A DNA stretch of 64,000 bases from NCBI RefSeq assembly GCF_030020805.1, contig NZ_CP125098.1:324001-388000 (forward strand). Direction: 5' to 3'. Positions 26,997 to 36,230 of this stretch are shown piece after piece (the first letter of the stretch is position 1; each line of letters begins with the position of its first letter). The position numbers and the translations under genes were made by a program. The stretch comes from Paenibacillus sp. RC67 (GTDB lineage: Bacteria > Bacillota > Bacilli > Paenibacillales > NBRC-103111). The notes under the pieces are model-generated. The model was not told the origin of the DNA. It ran no database searches and worked only from the letters and a program-made list of their open reading frames with translations.

Positions 26997-28097
26997 TCAA
27001 TCACTCAAAACCGTGAACTCGGAAATCTCCTGCAAAATACGCTCGCGAATGCGGTCCACGACCCGGAAATCCATAGCCTGAACATAAATCTGCTCCAGTT
27101 GATCATGAAAGGACTTCGCCTCAGCCAAATGCTGCGTGGACTGCTTCATTTGAGAAGTATACCGCTCTTTGATACCGCTTAGCACCTCTGCGTTGGCTTC
27201 ATCTGTTCCCGGCTTGATGCAGCGAAGGTACATATCGACGATATCGTCCCCGGCCCGTTCCGGAAAATATTCATGCGGAGCCGTGCTGTCGAATATAGCG
27301 AAACCGAGCTCCCGAACGATGATCATGTCGAGACTGTTCGGATCGAAGCCGCAGTGATAAATTTCGATGTCGAAGCCGCGCTCGATAGCTGTAGCTGCAA
27401 GCTTTTTCAGCATAGTCGATTTGCCGGAGCCGGGACGGCCTTTGAGGAAGAAGCGCCGTGGTAAGCCTTCCGTCAGATTGGGGACAAAATCGACGGCTCC
27501 AGCAGGCGTAGCCGCGCCGAGAAACCGATGGTCCACCCGACTTAGCTTCTCCAGCTTGAGGTCACCGAACAAAATATCTTTATATTCATCGGTCAGCTCA
27601 TCGGCCGCAGCGAAATCCATCGTCTCAAAATATACAGCCTCCCACTCGTCATGAATACGGAGCGCTTCAGCGAAGCCAGCGTAAGCACGTTCATAGGCTT
27701 GCTTAATTTGATAGTTCAAAGCCCCTATAGAATCGCGCTGCTCATTCAGTTCGGCTGCATTCCAAGCCTCGCCAAGATTAACGTACTGCTCTACTGCACC
27801 GGGCAGTTTAGGTTCAATGACGTGAGGAGCCGTTCCGTCGACAATGCCGATCTTAAGAGCTGGAACGATCAGTCCGTCCAATGAATCGCTGTCCGAGGCG
27901 CAATGTATGAAAAGAATGTCGTGCCCATTGTTAGCCAAGTGATCGCCGATGTAGCGAATCAAGCTGGACTTTCCAGTCCCGGGCCCGCCTTTCAAAATAT
28001 AAATACGATCCAATCCTTGCAATGAAGAGTCAAAAAGACTCGTGAAGCCGTGGGCTGTATTACCGCCTGCAAAAAAGTTTTTGACGTTTCCTGTCAT
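26997..28097 (-). CDS. Tandem P-loop ATPase (PRK06851-like)
   Basis: The protein has 366 residues and two P-loop NTPase modules: GGPGTGKSS near residue 38 and GRPGSGKST near 218. Each is followed by a similar stretch (DILFIHCASDSDSLDGLIVP in the first, DIEIYHCGFDPNSLDMIIV in the second). The protein is therefore an internal duplication. Linkers of coiled-coil type lie after each module. This matches the uncharacterised PRK06851-like family of spore-forming Bacillota, for which no biochemical role is known to me. The frame begins at an ATG at 28142, but the ATG at 28097 has AAAGGTG upstream and starts right before the P-loop module. It is divergent from a FadR-type regulator. Confidence 0.75.
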   Translation of the reverse strand: MTGNVKNFFAGGNTAHGFTSLFDSSLQGLDRIYILKGGPGTGKSSLIRYIGDHLANNGHDILFIHCASDSDSLDGLIVPALKIGIVDGTAPHVIEPKLPGAVEQYVNLGEAWNAAELNEQRDSIGALNYQIKQAYERAYAGFAEALRIHDEWEAVYFETMDFAAADELTDEYKDILFGDLKLEKLSRVDHRFLGAATPAGAVDFVPNLTEGLPRRFFLKGRPGSGKSTMLKKLAATAIERGFDIEIYHCGFDPNSLDMIIVRELGFAIFDSTAPHEYFPERAGDDIVDMYLRCIKPGTDEANAEVLSGIKERYTSQMKQSTQHLAEAKSFHDQLEQIYVQAMDFRVVDRIRERILQEISEFTVLSD

Positions 28098-28278
28098 TTC
28101 GGACACACCTTTCTGGGCTAATGTCATGGTTGCATAGTTCATCGTATTATCGACCTTTTGAAAAGGTGCGACTAATTTGCGTTAGGCGCAAAATAAGTAG
28201 GGTTCTTTTCCCAATTATTATTGCTATAATGAACTAAAAACCTGCTGTCCAAGGGAGAAGGAAGGGAAGAGCTGACGC

Positions 28279-28950
28279 ATGAAAAAAATTAATAAACTCA
28301 GGATGCATGAAATGGTTGCCGATGAGTTGAAGGCATTCATCCGAGAACGGGATCTGAAGCAGGGCGACAAGCTTCCTTCTGCCGATGCCATTATGAAGCT
28401 CCTGGGAGTCGGCCGTTCCTCGCTGCGGGAAGCGCTCCGTTATCTCGAAGCGACCGATGTGGTCGAAGTCGTAAACGGCAAGGGAATCTATGTGAAGGAA
28501 GCAGGGCACTACCAGATGTCTGCCAAAATCAAAATCGAAGATGAAAAGTCGGCTCTGCTGCAGCTAATGGAAGTGCGAAGGGCACTGGAGGTGCTTGCAG
28601 TACAACTAGCGGCAGAGCGCTCAACGCCAGAGCAAATGGAGGAAATGCGGTATTATCTCCACGAAATTGAAGTAACGGAAGGGCCCGGCAGCTCGGTAGC
28701 GGATATGAAGTTTCATCAGGCGATTTATAAGGCTGCAGGCAATCCGATTTTGCAAAGCTTGGTTGAATCCGTCTGGGAGTTGTTCGCGGTATTCTGGAAT
28801 GCCCCTCTCGGGCGACAAGAAATATTTAATGATAGTTTTCCCTTTCATCAGACTTTATTCGACGCGATTGTGGAGCGGAATCCGACAAAAGCTTGTGAAG
28901 AACTCAATAAACTGATGAACAGCATGGAGCAAGCAATTCGCAATGTATAA
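28279..28950 (+). CDS. GntR-family (FadR subfamily) transcriptional regulator
   Basis: The protein has 223 residues. An N-terminal winged helix (about 8-75) has the GntR pattern GDKLPSADAIMKLLGVGRSS. A C-terminal all-helical FCD effector domain (about 85-215) has LMEVRRALEVLAVQLAAERS, DMKFHQAIYKAAGNP and FHQTLFDAIVERNP, with His residues that bind a metal in many members. AAGGGAAGAG precedes the ATG. It lies upstream of a carbohydrate ABC operon on the same strand, after a 489-bp gap that holds candidate operators. Its effector would be the transported compound or a product of it. Confidence 0.9.
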   Translation: MKKINKLRMHEMVADELKAFIRERDLKQGDKLPSADAIMKLLGVGRSSLREALRYLEATDVVEVVNGKGIYVKEAGHYQMSAKIKIEDEKSALLQLMEVRRALEVLAVQLAAERSTPEQMEEMRYYLHEIEVTEGPGSSVADMKFHQAIYKAAGNPILQSLVESVWELFAVFWNAPLGRQEIFNDSFPFHQTLFDAIVERNPTKACEELNKLMNSMEQAIRNV

Positions 28951-29439
28951 TACATGTTAATTTAAATTACATCAACATTCTACAAAATTCGATAAAACGC
29001 TTACAATGCATAAAACCGAGTTAAGAAACATAACAAATCCCTATTGACTTCGTCCAATCCCCATATTATGATTTGGATAATTAGCCCGCCTTAACCTGTC
29101 ATACAGGTATATAGGTGTCGCTGGACAAGAACCTTTTTACCACATAGGACAGTCTGAGTTCACTGAAGCGTTATCGTAATGAAGAACATTCCTATTGGCG
29201 ATAAAACCAACCATTGAACGCGGTCACACTTCTATGAAAATACATCGATAGAGGTTTTCTCATAACCTACTAGACGTCCTTGCATACGAAGGATAGCAAT
29301 CTATAAGCACTGCTATCATACAGGTATACAGGTAGTAAATCACATGGGCAAGAGCTTCCGTAATACACGTATTGGCAGCGGGGGACTATATCAGACTCAA
29401 GTCTTGTATAGAAAATAAACCATAGTGGAGGTTGGTAGT
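28951..29439 (+). promoter_or_regulatory. Long leader with candidate FadR-type operators
   Basis: The 489-bp gap holds no gene that I can support. It has a palindrome ACCTGTCATACAGGT (29094-29108) overlapping the first of two near-direct repeats, CATACAGGTATATAGGTG (29100-29117) and CATACAGGTATACAGGTA (29317-29334). A repeated 18-mer in the control region of a GntR-linked operon is a plausible operator pair. No riboswitch or T-box motif was recognised. Confidence 0.4.
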
Positions 29440-30762
29440 GTGAAGGGGACAAAACGATGGGTGGCCGTTTCACTGATTCCGGTTTTGGCGGCGGGCACAT
29501 TAAGCGGTTGCTCTAGCAGCGATACGAAGGGATCGACGGATGGGGGCGCTAGCTCCGGAACCGTCACATTGAAAATGATTGAAAGCTTAACCAGTCCTGC
29601 CCGAACGGATGTCATTAAGAAAATGATCGCCAGCTTCGAATCCGCAAACCCCAACATCAAGGTAGAACTCATCTCTCCTCCACTGGAAAGCGCAGATAAT
29701 AAAATATCCACTATGCTCGCGGCCAAGGAAGATCTCGACGTACTGGAAGTACGTGACGTAACCGTGAAGCAGTTCGTCACTAACAAATGGATTGCCGATT
29801 TAACCCCTTATACATCCTCTTGGAGCAACTACAAAGACCTCAATGCCAACTCAATTGCTATGGCCAACTATATCGACCAAAAGCCCTATTACATCCCTTA
29901 TGGACTTTATCAGAAAATGCTGTTTTACCGAAAAGACTGGTTCGATCAAAAAGGTCTGACCCCACCAAAAACGTGGGAGGACTTGAGTAAAGCTGCCAAA
30001 ACGCTGACGGATCCAGCGAACAATCGCTTCGGCTATTCGTTCCGTGGAGGTTCCGGTGCGGACGGCTATATCGTCGATCTTCTCCGCGATTACAACGGGA
30101 AAAATGTGAATACGGATGATACGATGTTCCTAAAAAGCGGCGCAACCATCTTCAGTACCCCGGAAGCGAAGCAGGGGATGCAGCTGTACGTGAGCTTGTA
30201 CAAGGACGGTTCACCGAAGGATTCCGTGAACTGGGCATTTGCGGAGCAGGTCCAAGGGTTCGTATCCGGAGCTACCGCAATGCTCATTCAGGACCCTGAC
30301 ACTATTGATCCCGTGAAGCAAAAGCTGAAGGAGGGCACCTGGGCTACCGCACCGATGCCGACAGGTCCTACTGGGGCTTCGCACTATAAGGTAGGAGCTG
30401 CAGGCTGGGGAGTGACGTCCTATTCCAAACATCCGAAGGAAGCGTGGAAGCTGATTGAATTCATCTCCAGTCCGGAGCAAAATGCCGTGTTCACCAAAGT
30501 AGCGGGTGTCATTCCGATTCATAACAGCGCGTCCGTTGATAAATATTTCAAGGAAGGTGCTTATAAGCCTTATATCGACATGGCGAACGATACGGCCCAT
30601 TACATACCGTATAAGCCCGAAACGGATTATAAAGGCTTCGGTGAATGGCGAAATGTCGTCCAGCAGGACGCTCAGGCGATCCTTCTCGGAAAAATGTCGA
30701 TCGACGACGCTTTGAAAAAGTGGGATGCCTACTGGGTGAATGAGAAAAAGCAGGGGAAATAA
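29440..30762 (+). CDS. Carbohydrate ABC transporter substrate-binding lipoprotein (family 1)
   Basis: The protein has about 440 residues. A lipoprotein signal ends with LSGCSSS. The mature part is a family-1 solute-binding protein (TLKMIESLTSPARTDVIKK, FESANPNIKVELIS, VKVAAGWGVTSYSKHPKEAW-like C-terminal helix region, 'EQNAVFTKVAGVIPI'). These proteins bind oligosaccharides, polyols or sugar conjugates. The frame opens at GTG 29425, but the GTG at 29440 has GGAGG 8 nt upstream. It is followed after 67 nt by two permease genes, with no ATPase gene, as usual when a shared MsmX-like ATPase serves. Confidence 0.9.
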   Translation: MKGTKRWVAVSLIPVLAAGTLSGCSSSDTKGSTDGGASSGTVTLKMIESLTSPARTDVIKKMIASFESANPNIKVELISPPLESADNKISTMLAAKEDLDVLEVRDVTVKQFVTNKWIADLTPYTSSWSNYKDLNANSIAMANYIDQKPYYIPYGLYQKMLFYRKDWFDQKGLTPPKTWEDLSKAAKTLTDPANNRFGYSFRGGSGADGYIVDLLRDYNGKNVNTDDTMFLKSGATIFSTPEAKQGMQLYVSLYKDGSPKDSVNWAFAEQVQGFVSGATAMLIQDPDTIDPVKQKLKEGTWATAPMPTGPTGASHYKVGAAGWGVTSYSKHPKEAWKLIEFISSPEQNAVFTKVAGVIPIHNSASVDKYFKEGAYKPYIDMANDTAHYIPYKPETDYKGFGEWRNVVQQDAQAILLGKMSIDDALKKWDAYWVNEKKQGK

Positions 30763-30829
30763 GCCAGTCCAATTGAACGACGGGTAGACCTCGTGCTGCC
30801 CGTCACCTCTATTATGGGAGGGACCTCAG

Positions 30830-31762
30830 ATGAAACCACGTGTTGCACAGCCGTTACGGGAGGGGGGAAGGCCGTTTCGGCTCAATCGTACGCAGACCTT
30901 TATTTTCCTATGCTTGCTTCCCACATTGCTCCTCGTCTTCGGATTTACCTACTTTCCTATTCTTAGAGGCATCAATGTAGCCTTCCAAAATTACTCGCTC
31001 TTTAACTTAACTGATGTCCATTATGTAGGGTTCAAAAATTTCCAAACCGTGCTGGGAGCCGCCCAGTTCAAGACGATAGTCGTTAATACGGTCATGTGGG
31101 TGGTCATCTCGCTCGTCCTGCAGTTTCTGATCGGGTTCATGATGGCGCTGTTGATGCGCAGAAGCTTCCCGGGGCGCGGTATCTATCAAGGCTTTGTCTT
31201 TTATTCCTGGGCATTGTCCGGATTTCTCATCGGCATCATATGGCGTTGGCTGTTTAACGGTCAGATCGGCGTCATTAACGACCTTCTGCTGAAGCTTGGT
31301 CTCATTACGGAACGCATCGGCTTTCTATCGGATCCGAATTGGGCTATGTTCTCCGTTATCGTTGCGAACATTTGGTACGGAGTAGCGTTCTTCGCCATAA
31401 TGCTGCTGGCCGCCTTGCAATCGGTTCCCTCTGAGCTGTACGAAGCAGCGGAGATGGATGGGGCGAGCAGCTTCAATCAGCTGTTTCAGGTCACCATTCC
31501 GTACATCATGCCTACGATTATTTCCACAACGGCGCTGCGAGTCATTTGGATTTTCAATTTCCCCGATCTGATCTATGGGATGACCAACGGCGGACCAGCT
31601 GGGTCCACCCATATATTGACGACTTACATGCTGGATAAAATTATTTTCGCCGGTGACTACGGGCAGGCGAGCGCCATCGGTATCATCTGTATCGCCGTTC
31701 TGCTGCTGTTTACGACCTTTTATCTGTTTGCAACGAAAGCGGAAAAAGCAGGTGATTTCTAA
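30830..31762 (+). CDS. Carbohydrate ABC transporter permease (MalF type)
   Basis: The protein has 310 residues and six hydrophobic helices. The ATPase-coupling loop reads YEAAEMDGASSFNQLFQVTIPYIMP, the EAA motif. GGGAGGGA precedes the ATG. It forms the membrane channel with the next gene's product, and its stop overlaps that gene's ATG by one base. Confidence 0.92.
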   Translation: MKPRVAQPLREGGRPFRLNRTQTFIFLCLLPTLLLVFGFTYFPILRGINVAFQNYSLFNLTDVHYVGFKNFQTVLGAAQFKTIVVNTVMWVVISLVLQFLIGFMMALLMRRSFPGRGIYQGFVFYSWALSGFLIGIIWRWLFNGQIGVINDLLLKLGLITERIGFLSDPNWAMFSVIVANIWYGVAFFAIMLLAALQSVPSELYEAAEMDGASSFNQLFQVTIPYIMPTIISTTALRVIWIFNFPDLIYGMTNGGPAGSTHILTTYMLDKIIFAGDYGQASAIGIICIAVLLLFTTFYLFATKAEKAGDF

Positions 31763-32598
31763 TGAACAGACGAATGACTTTACCCGGAAAAGTAGGCAAA
31801 ACCGTTGTTCTTGCCGTGTATTTGCTGTTCATGGTGTTTCCGTTATATTGGATGGTCATTACGTCCTTGAAGCCTCGAAACGAAATTTTCACACTGCCTC
31901 TCCAATATTGGCCGAAGCACTTTTCATTAGAAAATTATGTGCAAATTTTTAAAATATCGAAATTCCATATTTACATCGGCAACAGCCTTGTGGTTTCGCT
32001 CATTTCAGCAGCCATCGTGCTGGTTGTGACCATTTTGAGCGGCTATGTTCTGGCGCGGTTTACGTTCAGCGGTAGCCGTCAGCTGATGCTTGCTTTTTTC
32101 ATTACGCAAATGGTGCCATTGTTCATTGGCTTCAGTACCTTGTATTGGATGATGTCCAGGATGGGGCTTCTGAATAAGCAGGGGGCTCTGATTCTCATGT
32201 ACACGGTCGGCTTGGTTCCCTTCTGTACGATTATGCTGAGAGGATTTTTTCAGCGCATTCCGGCAAGTCTGGAGGAAGCGGCTATGGTGGACGGCTGCTC
32301 AAGAATGAGCGCTTTGTTCCGGGTTATCGTTCCGATTATGATGCCGGGCATATCGGCTACGTTTATTTTTGCCTTCGTGCAGAACTGGAACGAGCTGTTC
32401 ATGGCCATTATGTTCATCGATAAGGAGAGCTCGAAGACGCTGCCTGTCGCCATGAATTCGTTCATCACCAAGTTCGACATCGATTGGGGCTCTATGTCTG
32501 CCGCAACCGTGCTGTCCGTCATTCCGACAGTCATCCTGTTCGCAATTTGCCAGCGGTTCATCGTGGAAGGCTTGACGCAGGGAGCGGTGAAAGGGTAG
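31762..32598 (+). CDS. Carbohydrate ABC transporter permease (MalG type)
   Basis: The protein has 278 residues and six helices. The EAA loop reads LEEAAMVDGCSRMSALFRVI followed by VPIMMPG, and the C-terminus FIVEGLTQGAVKG is the typical MalG-type end. The ATG overlaps the previous stop. A PLP-enzyme gene follows after 33 nt on the same strand. Confidence 0.92.
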   Translation: MNRRMTLPGKVGKTVVLAVYLLFMVFPLYWMVITSLKPRNEIFTLPLQYWPKHFSLENYVQIFKISKFHIYIGNSLVVSLISAAIVLVVTILSGYVLARFTFSGSRQLMLAFFITQMVPLFIGFSTLYWMMSRMGLLNKQGALILMYTVGLVPFCTIMLRGFFQRIPASLEEAAMVDGCSRMSALFRVIVPIMMPGISATFIFAFVQNWNELFMAIMFIDKESSKTLPVAMNSFITKFDIDWGSMSAATVLSVIPTVILFAICQRFIVEGLTQGAVKG

Positions 32599-32631
32599 TG
32601 CAGTGACAAAACCATTGGAAGGGGAATTCCC

Positions 32632-33831
32632 GTGGACTCTAACCAAATAAGGATGGAAGACGAGGATAACGTTCCTCGACGTGCTGTCGATCCGAGCACG
32701 CGAGTGGCTCATGATCCACATGACGATGAGCATCAAGGTGCTGTCGTGATGCCCATTTACCAGAACAGCTTATTCACCTTCTCTACCTATGAAGAATTCG
32801 ATCGGGCCATGACGGGGAATGGCGATATCCCAGTATATTCGCGCGGACATAATCCGACCGTACAGCAGTTGGAAGTACGCTTAGCTGCTCTTCAAGGAGG
32901 AGAGAAGGCGAGGTGCTTCGCATCGGGAATGGCCGCTATTTCGACGGCGATCATGGCGCATGTTCGGTCGGGGGATCACGTCATATGTGTAAATCAAGCC
33001 TATGGCCCGACACGGGAGCTGCTGAGCGTGTTCCTGACGCAATACGGGGTGGAGACGACCTTTGTCGATGGAACGTCTATGGATGCCTTTCAAGCGGCGG
33101 TGCGGTCCAATACACGGGTGATGTATCTGGAAAGCCCGACAACGCAAACGTTCCGGCTTCAGGATCTGCGCGCTTGCGCGGAGCTGGCACGTAGCATTGG
33201 AGCGGTGACGATTATTGATAATACATGGGCTACGCCCTGCTATCAAAATCCGTTCGAGTTCGGCATCGACCTTGTACTGCATTCCATCAGCAAATATATC
33301 GGAGGCCACAGCGATATTATCGGAGGTGTACTGATCGGGAGTGAAGAAACGATCAGTCGAATCAATCGCAGCGAGTACTTGCTGCTTGGCGGCGTGATGA
33401 CGCCGCACTCGGCGTCCCTGACCATGCGAGGCTTGCGGACGCTGCCCTTGCGGATGGAGAAGCTGGAGCAGAACGGACTCACGGTAGCGCGACATTTGGA
33501 GCAGCTACCTTTTGTAAGGAAGGTTAACCATCCAGGACTTGCTTCGCACCCACAGCACGAGCTGGCGAAGCAGCAGATGCACGGCTCCAGCAGTCTGTTC
33601 TCCTTCGAGACCGACCTGCCGCCTGAGGAAATGAAGGCGTGGGCCGGCAGGCTCGGCTATTTCCGGATCGGTGTGAGCTGGGGAGGGTATGAGAGTCTGG
33701 TTACTGTGGGCCGGTCGGTTCCCGGCTACGAATCCATACAAGGCTCCATAGTTAGGCTGTATATCGGGTTGGAGCATCCTCAGGTGCTGATAGAGGATAT
33801 CATGCAGGCTAGTCATGGGTTGGACATTTAA
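32632..33831 (+). CDS. Cys/Met-metabolism PLP-dependent enzyme (cystathionine gamma-synthase/lyase-like)
   Basis: The protein has 399 residues and the fold of trans-sulfuration enzymes. The PLP Lys is in LHSISKYIGGHSD, the phosphate-binding region is FASGMAAISTAIMAH, and an SPTT stretch (YLESPTTQTF) and IDNTWATPC are as in MetC/MetB/MGL relatives. The C-terminus SWGGYESLV is also typical. It acts on C-S bonds of cysteine or methionine derivatives, by lyase or synthase chemistry. It starts with GTG after GGAAGGGG, or at an ATG at 32653. Its place as the last gene of a sugar-type ABC operon is unusual and hints that the imported substrate carries sulfur or an amino acid. That is inference. Confidence 0.85.
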   Translation: MDSNQIRMEDEDNVPRRAVDPSTRVAHDPHDDEHQGAVVMPIYQNSLFTFSTYEEFDRAMTGNGDIPVYSRGHNPTVQQLEVRLAALQGGEKARCFASGMAAISTAIMAHVRSGDHVICVNQAYGPTRELLSVFLTQYGVETTFVDGTSMDAFQAAVRSNTRVMYLESPTTQTFRLQDLRACAELARSIGAVTIIDNTWATPCYQNPFEFGIDLVLHSISKYIGGHSDIIGGVLIGSEETISRINRSEYLLLGGVMTPHSASLTMRGLRTLPLRMEKLEQNGLTVARHLEQLPFVRKVNHPGLASHPQHELAKQQMHGSSSLFSFETDLPPEEMKAWAGRLGYFRIGVSWGGYESLVTVGRSVPGYESIQGSIVRLYIGLEHPQVLIEDIMQASHGLDI

Positions 33832-33912
33832 AAGGGGAAGGGGATTCGGCTTGGATTCAGTCAATAAATGACTAACCAGATTAATGTATGGACGATTAAT
33901 GGAAATATACCG

Positions 33913-33955
33913 AAAAGGCTGTTCCCTATTCCAGATGAGTAGGACAGCCTTTTTG
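33913..33955 (+). terminator. Terminator after the PLP-enzyme operon
   Basis: AAAAGGCTGTTC pairs with GGACAGCCTTTTT. The A-run makes it work for the converging minus-strand gene too. Confidence 0.85.
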
Positions 33956-33982
33956 CGTTATACAGTAAACGAGATATCTTCC

Positions 33983-34390
33983 TTACAGAGCCCTCATACG
34001 ATTGTTCCTTGGATTATGTTCGACTTCCGCAAGCCCTAATGCCTCCATCAAAGGAGGGACGTACATGCCGAATCTGCCACGAAACCCTTTTTTTAAACCG
34101 TACCAACCGCCTAGCGGGTTTTCAGGAGAACGCCCCCAAGCTTCAACCGTACCTTCTTTTGCTGGTTTCTGTTCATCAGCGCTTCCTAGTTCAATCCAGT
34201 CTCCATGCTTCTTTAGCATAGCGTATAGGTCGTCTATGCAGCGATAGTCGTAATGCAAGACGGTTTTACCTACTATGCACACGATAATGGCTTGGCCATT
34301 TTTTTCATCCTTATACATTTCATATTCGGAGGTTTGAGGAGGTGTCTTTAACTTCCATGGATTTTCTTTGGTCCCCTTTGCTGTCGACAT
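33983..34390 (-). CDS. Hypothetical cytoplasmic protein, 135 residues
   Basis: No family is recognised with certainty. The frame is open from 34513, but the ATG at 34390 has AAAGGGG about 8 nt upstream and gives a plausible N-terminus (MSTAKGTKENPWKLKTPP). The body has KDEKNGQAIIVCIVGKTVLHYDYRCIDDLYAMLKK then GSADEQKP and a Gly/Arg-rich tail (GGWYGLKKGFRGRFGMYVPP). There is no signal peptide or membrane helix. The protein looks like a small globular protein with a compact beta-helix pattern. It stands alone between two terminators. Confidence 0.65.
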   Translation of the reverse strand: MSTAKGTKENPWKLKTPPQTSEYEMYKDEKNGQAIIVCIVGKTVLHYDYRCIDDLYAMLKKHGDWIELGSADEQKPAKEGTVEAWGRSPENPLGGWYGLKKGFRGRFGMYVPPLMEALGLAEVEHNPRNNRMRAL

Positions 34391-34494
34391 ATCAGTACCC
34401 CTTTGGTTTTTATTTTTTATCCACGGGTACAGCATATCACAAAGAGGTGTTGGAGTCCGACTGACATCAACACACAGGGAGGTAGCAGTATAAA

Positions 34495-34531
34495 ACAAAA
34501 AAACATCGCCCAATCGGTCGATGTTTTTTTG
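34495..34531 (+). terminator. Bidirectional-looking terminator
   Basis: The stem AAACATCG/CGATGTTT with flanking A and T runs lies upstream of the minus-strand hypothetical gene's start, so it probably ends plus-strand read-through. Confidence 0.6.
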
Positions 34532-34721
34532 TAATCTAAGAATTTCATGTGGAATGACCAGTATACCTTTCCATCAGCTTCTGTTCTGCTATATCATCCG
34601 ACAAATATCGACCAAATTATAGTAATTTCCCTATGTATCTATTAAAATGGATTTGCATAATAGGGAATTCCTCCCACGGAATACAGATCATACATCGACG
34701 ATTATAGGAGAGAGAAGCTTG

Positions 34722-36167
34722 ATGATAGAGAGAAAGAAGAGTAGGCAGCATAGCATAGCAGCAGCTGTACTAGGGATCAGCCTTATTTTTGGTAGTACAC
34801 ATGCAGTTTCAGGAGCTGCTTCCGATTCCACACCGGTAAACAAGGAAATTGTCTACCCGTATCAGGAGTATTCGTATGAATTGATGTCGGAGGAGATGAA
34901 TAAGCTGGCTGCTGTTTATCCTGGATTAATCGAAGTGAAATCGATCGGGACGACTGACTTTGGGAGGGACATTAAAGCCGTCAAACTGGGTAAAGGGGAA
35001 GCCTCCGTCCTCATTGACGGGTCTCAGCATGCCAGGGAATGGATGGGGACCAATCTCATTCTCTATATGATTGACCGCTATGCTTATGCCTACGAAAATA
35101 ATATGAAATACGATAAATATGTTGTTCGCGATTTGCTGGATCACTGCTCGATCTGGTTTGTTCCAATGGTGAATCCGGACGGCGTGACCCTTCAGCAGAA
35201 AGGGCTGGATGCTTTTCCGGAATATTATCGTGATTATATGCTCAGCATGAACGGCGGGAGTGATAATTTTAAACGCTGGAAGGCGAATGCGAGCGGGATC
35301 GATATTAATCGGCAGTATCCTGCCATGTGGACAGGCATTGTCAATTCTCCCAAGTATCCGATGTTCAAGAATTATAAAGGCTCCGAGCCTGCGGAAACCG
35401 CAGAAGCAACTAGCATGATCCATTTTACATATCAGATCGACCCGGAAATCGCCTTTTCCTACCACACCTCCGGCGAAGTGTTATATTGGTATTTCAACAC
35501 GGCACCCGAACATATGGCTAGGGACAAGAAGATGGCAGACAGCATCAGCGCAATGACAGGATACAGTCAAGTTAAACCGGTCAAAGATCCTTCGGGCGGT
35601 GGCTTCACCGATTGGTTTATCGCGCAATTCGGACGACCTGGGTTTACAGCGGAATTAGGACCGTACCAAGAAGAAACCGAGCTGCCGCTCTGGACCTTCA
35701 CCGACATATGGAGCGAGAATCAGAATATCGGGTTATACTTGGCTTCGGAAGGGTATAAGCTGTGGCAGGAGCGCTATCCAATGGAGATGGTCGAGGAAAA
35801 CATTCAGCTGCTGGAGCCGGTACAGCTCTATAATCGGCCCAATGAGTCGTTTCCGGTTGGGGGAGAGCTGGGCAAGGGGAACGTGAAATCCGATGCTCAT
35901 CTTGGGGATTGGTATCGTGTCCCTACTTGGCTTGGTCCGAAGTGGATACGGCTGAATCATACCCCGTTCTTAAAAGGATATAGCAAAAAAATGGAGGAGC
36001 GTATAAGCTTAAGTAGTTCAACGTCCATTTATAAATATCCGATTGAGGAGAATCCTGTACGGCTTGGCGATTTGAATCCACAGGAAGTGCAGGCTTTGGA
36101 GCGCTGGAACGGCTGGATATTAATTCGGACGTGGTTAGGTGACGGTTGGATTCAGCAGCAGAAGTAG
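34722..36167 (+). CDS. Secreted M14 zinc carboxypeptidase with C-terminal SH3-like module
   Basis: The protein has about 481 residues. A signal peptide (AAAVLGISLIFGSTHAVSGA) is followed by an M14 domain. The zinc site is read as HARE in DGSQHAREWMG. Substrate and catalytic markers follow: MVNPDGV, IDINRQYP, FSYHTSGEVLYW and the catalytic Glu in FTAELGPY. This class removes C-terminal residues, and in Bacillota often acts on gamma-D-Glu-diaminopimelate peptides. The last about 100 residues hold two Trp-rich repeats (YRVPTWLGPKWIRL and LIRTWLGDGWIQQ) that recur in the next gene. The frame opens at 34647, but ATG 34722 has TAGGAGAGAG 9 nt upstream and gives a correct signal peptide. Confidence 0.88.
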   Translation: MIERKKSRQHSIAAAVLGISLIFGSTHAVSGAASDSTPVNKEIVYPYQEYSYELMSEEMNKLAAVYPGLIEVKSIGTTDFGRDIKAVKLGKGEASVLIDGSQHAREWMGTNLILYMIDRYAYAYENNMKYDKYVVRDLLDHCSIWFVPMVNPDGVTLQQKGLDAFPEYYRDYMLSMNGGSDNFKRWKANASGIDINRQYPAMWTGIVNSPKYPMFKNYKGSEPAETAEATSMIHFTYQIDPEIAFSYHTSGEVLYWYFNTAPEHMARDKKMADSISAMTGYSQVKPVKDPSGGGFTDWFIAQFGRPGFTAELGPYQEETELPLWTFTDIWSENQNIGLYLASEGYKLWQERYPMEMVEENIQLLEPVQLYNRPNESFPVGGELGKGNVKSDAHLGDWYRVPTWLGPKWIRLNHTPFLKGYSKKMEERISLSSSTSIYKYPIEENPVRLGDLNPQEVQALERWNGWILIRTWLGDGWIQQQK

Positions 36168-36230
36168 CTATTTATACGAAATATGCGAGGGTATATTGAA
36201 AGATAGAAAGATCTAAAGAGGAGGGAAGGC

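Noticed and set aside
29041..29430. Possible SAM riboswitch or T-box before the importer/PLP-enzyme operon
   Set aside because: I searched the 489-bp leader for the conserved cores of these elements and saw none. Only repeats and a palindrome could be supported.
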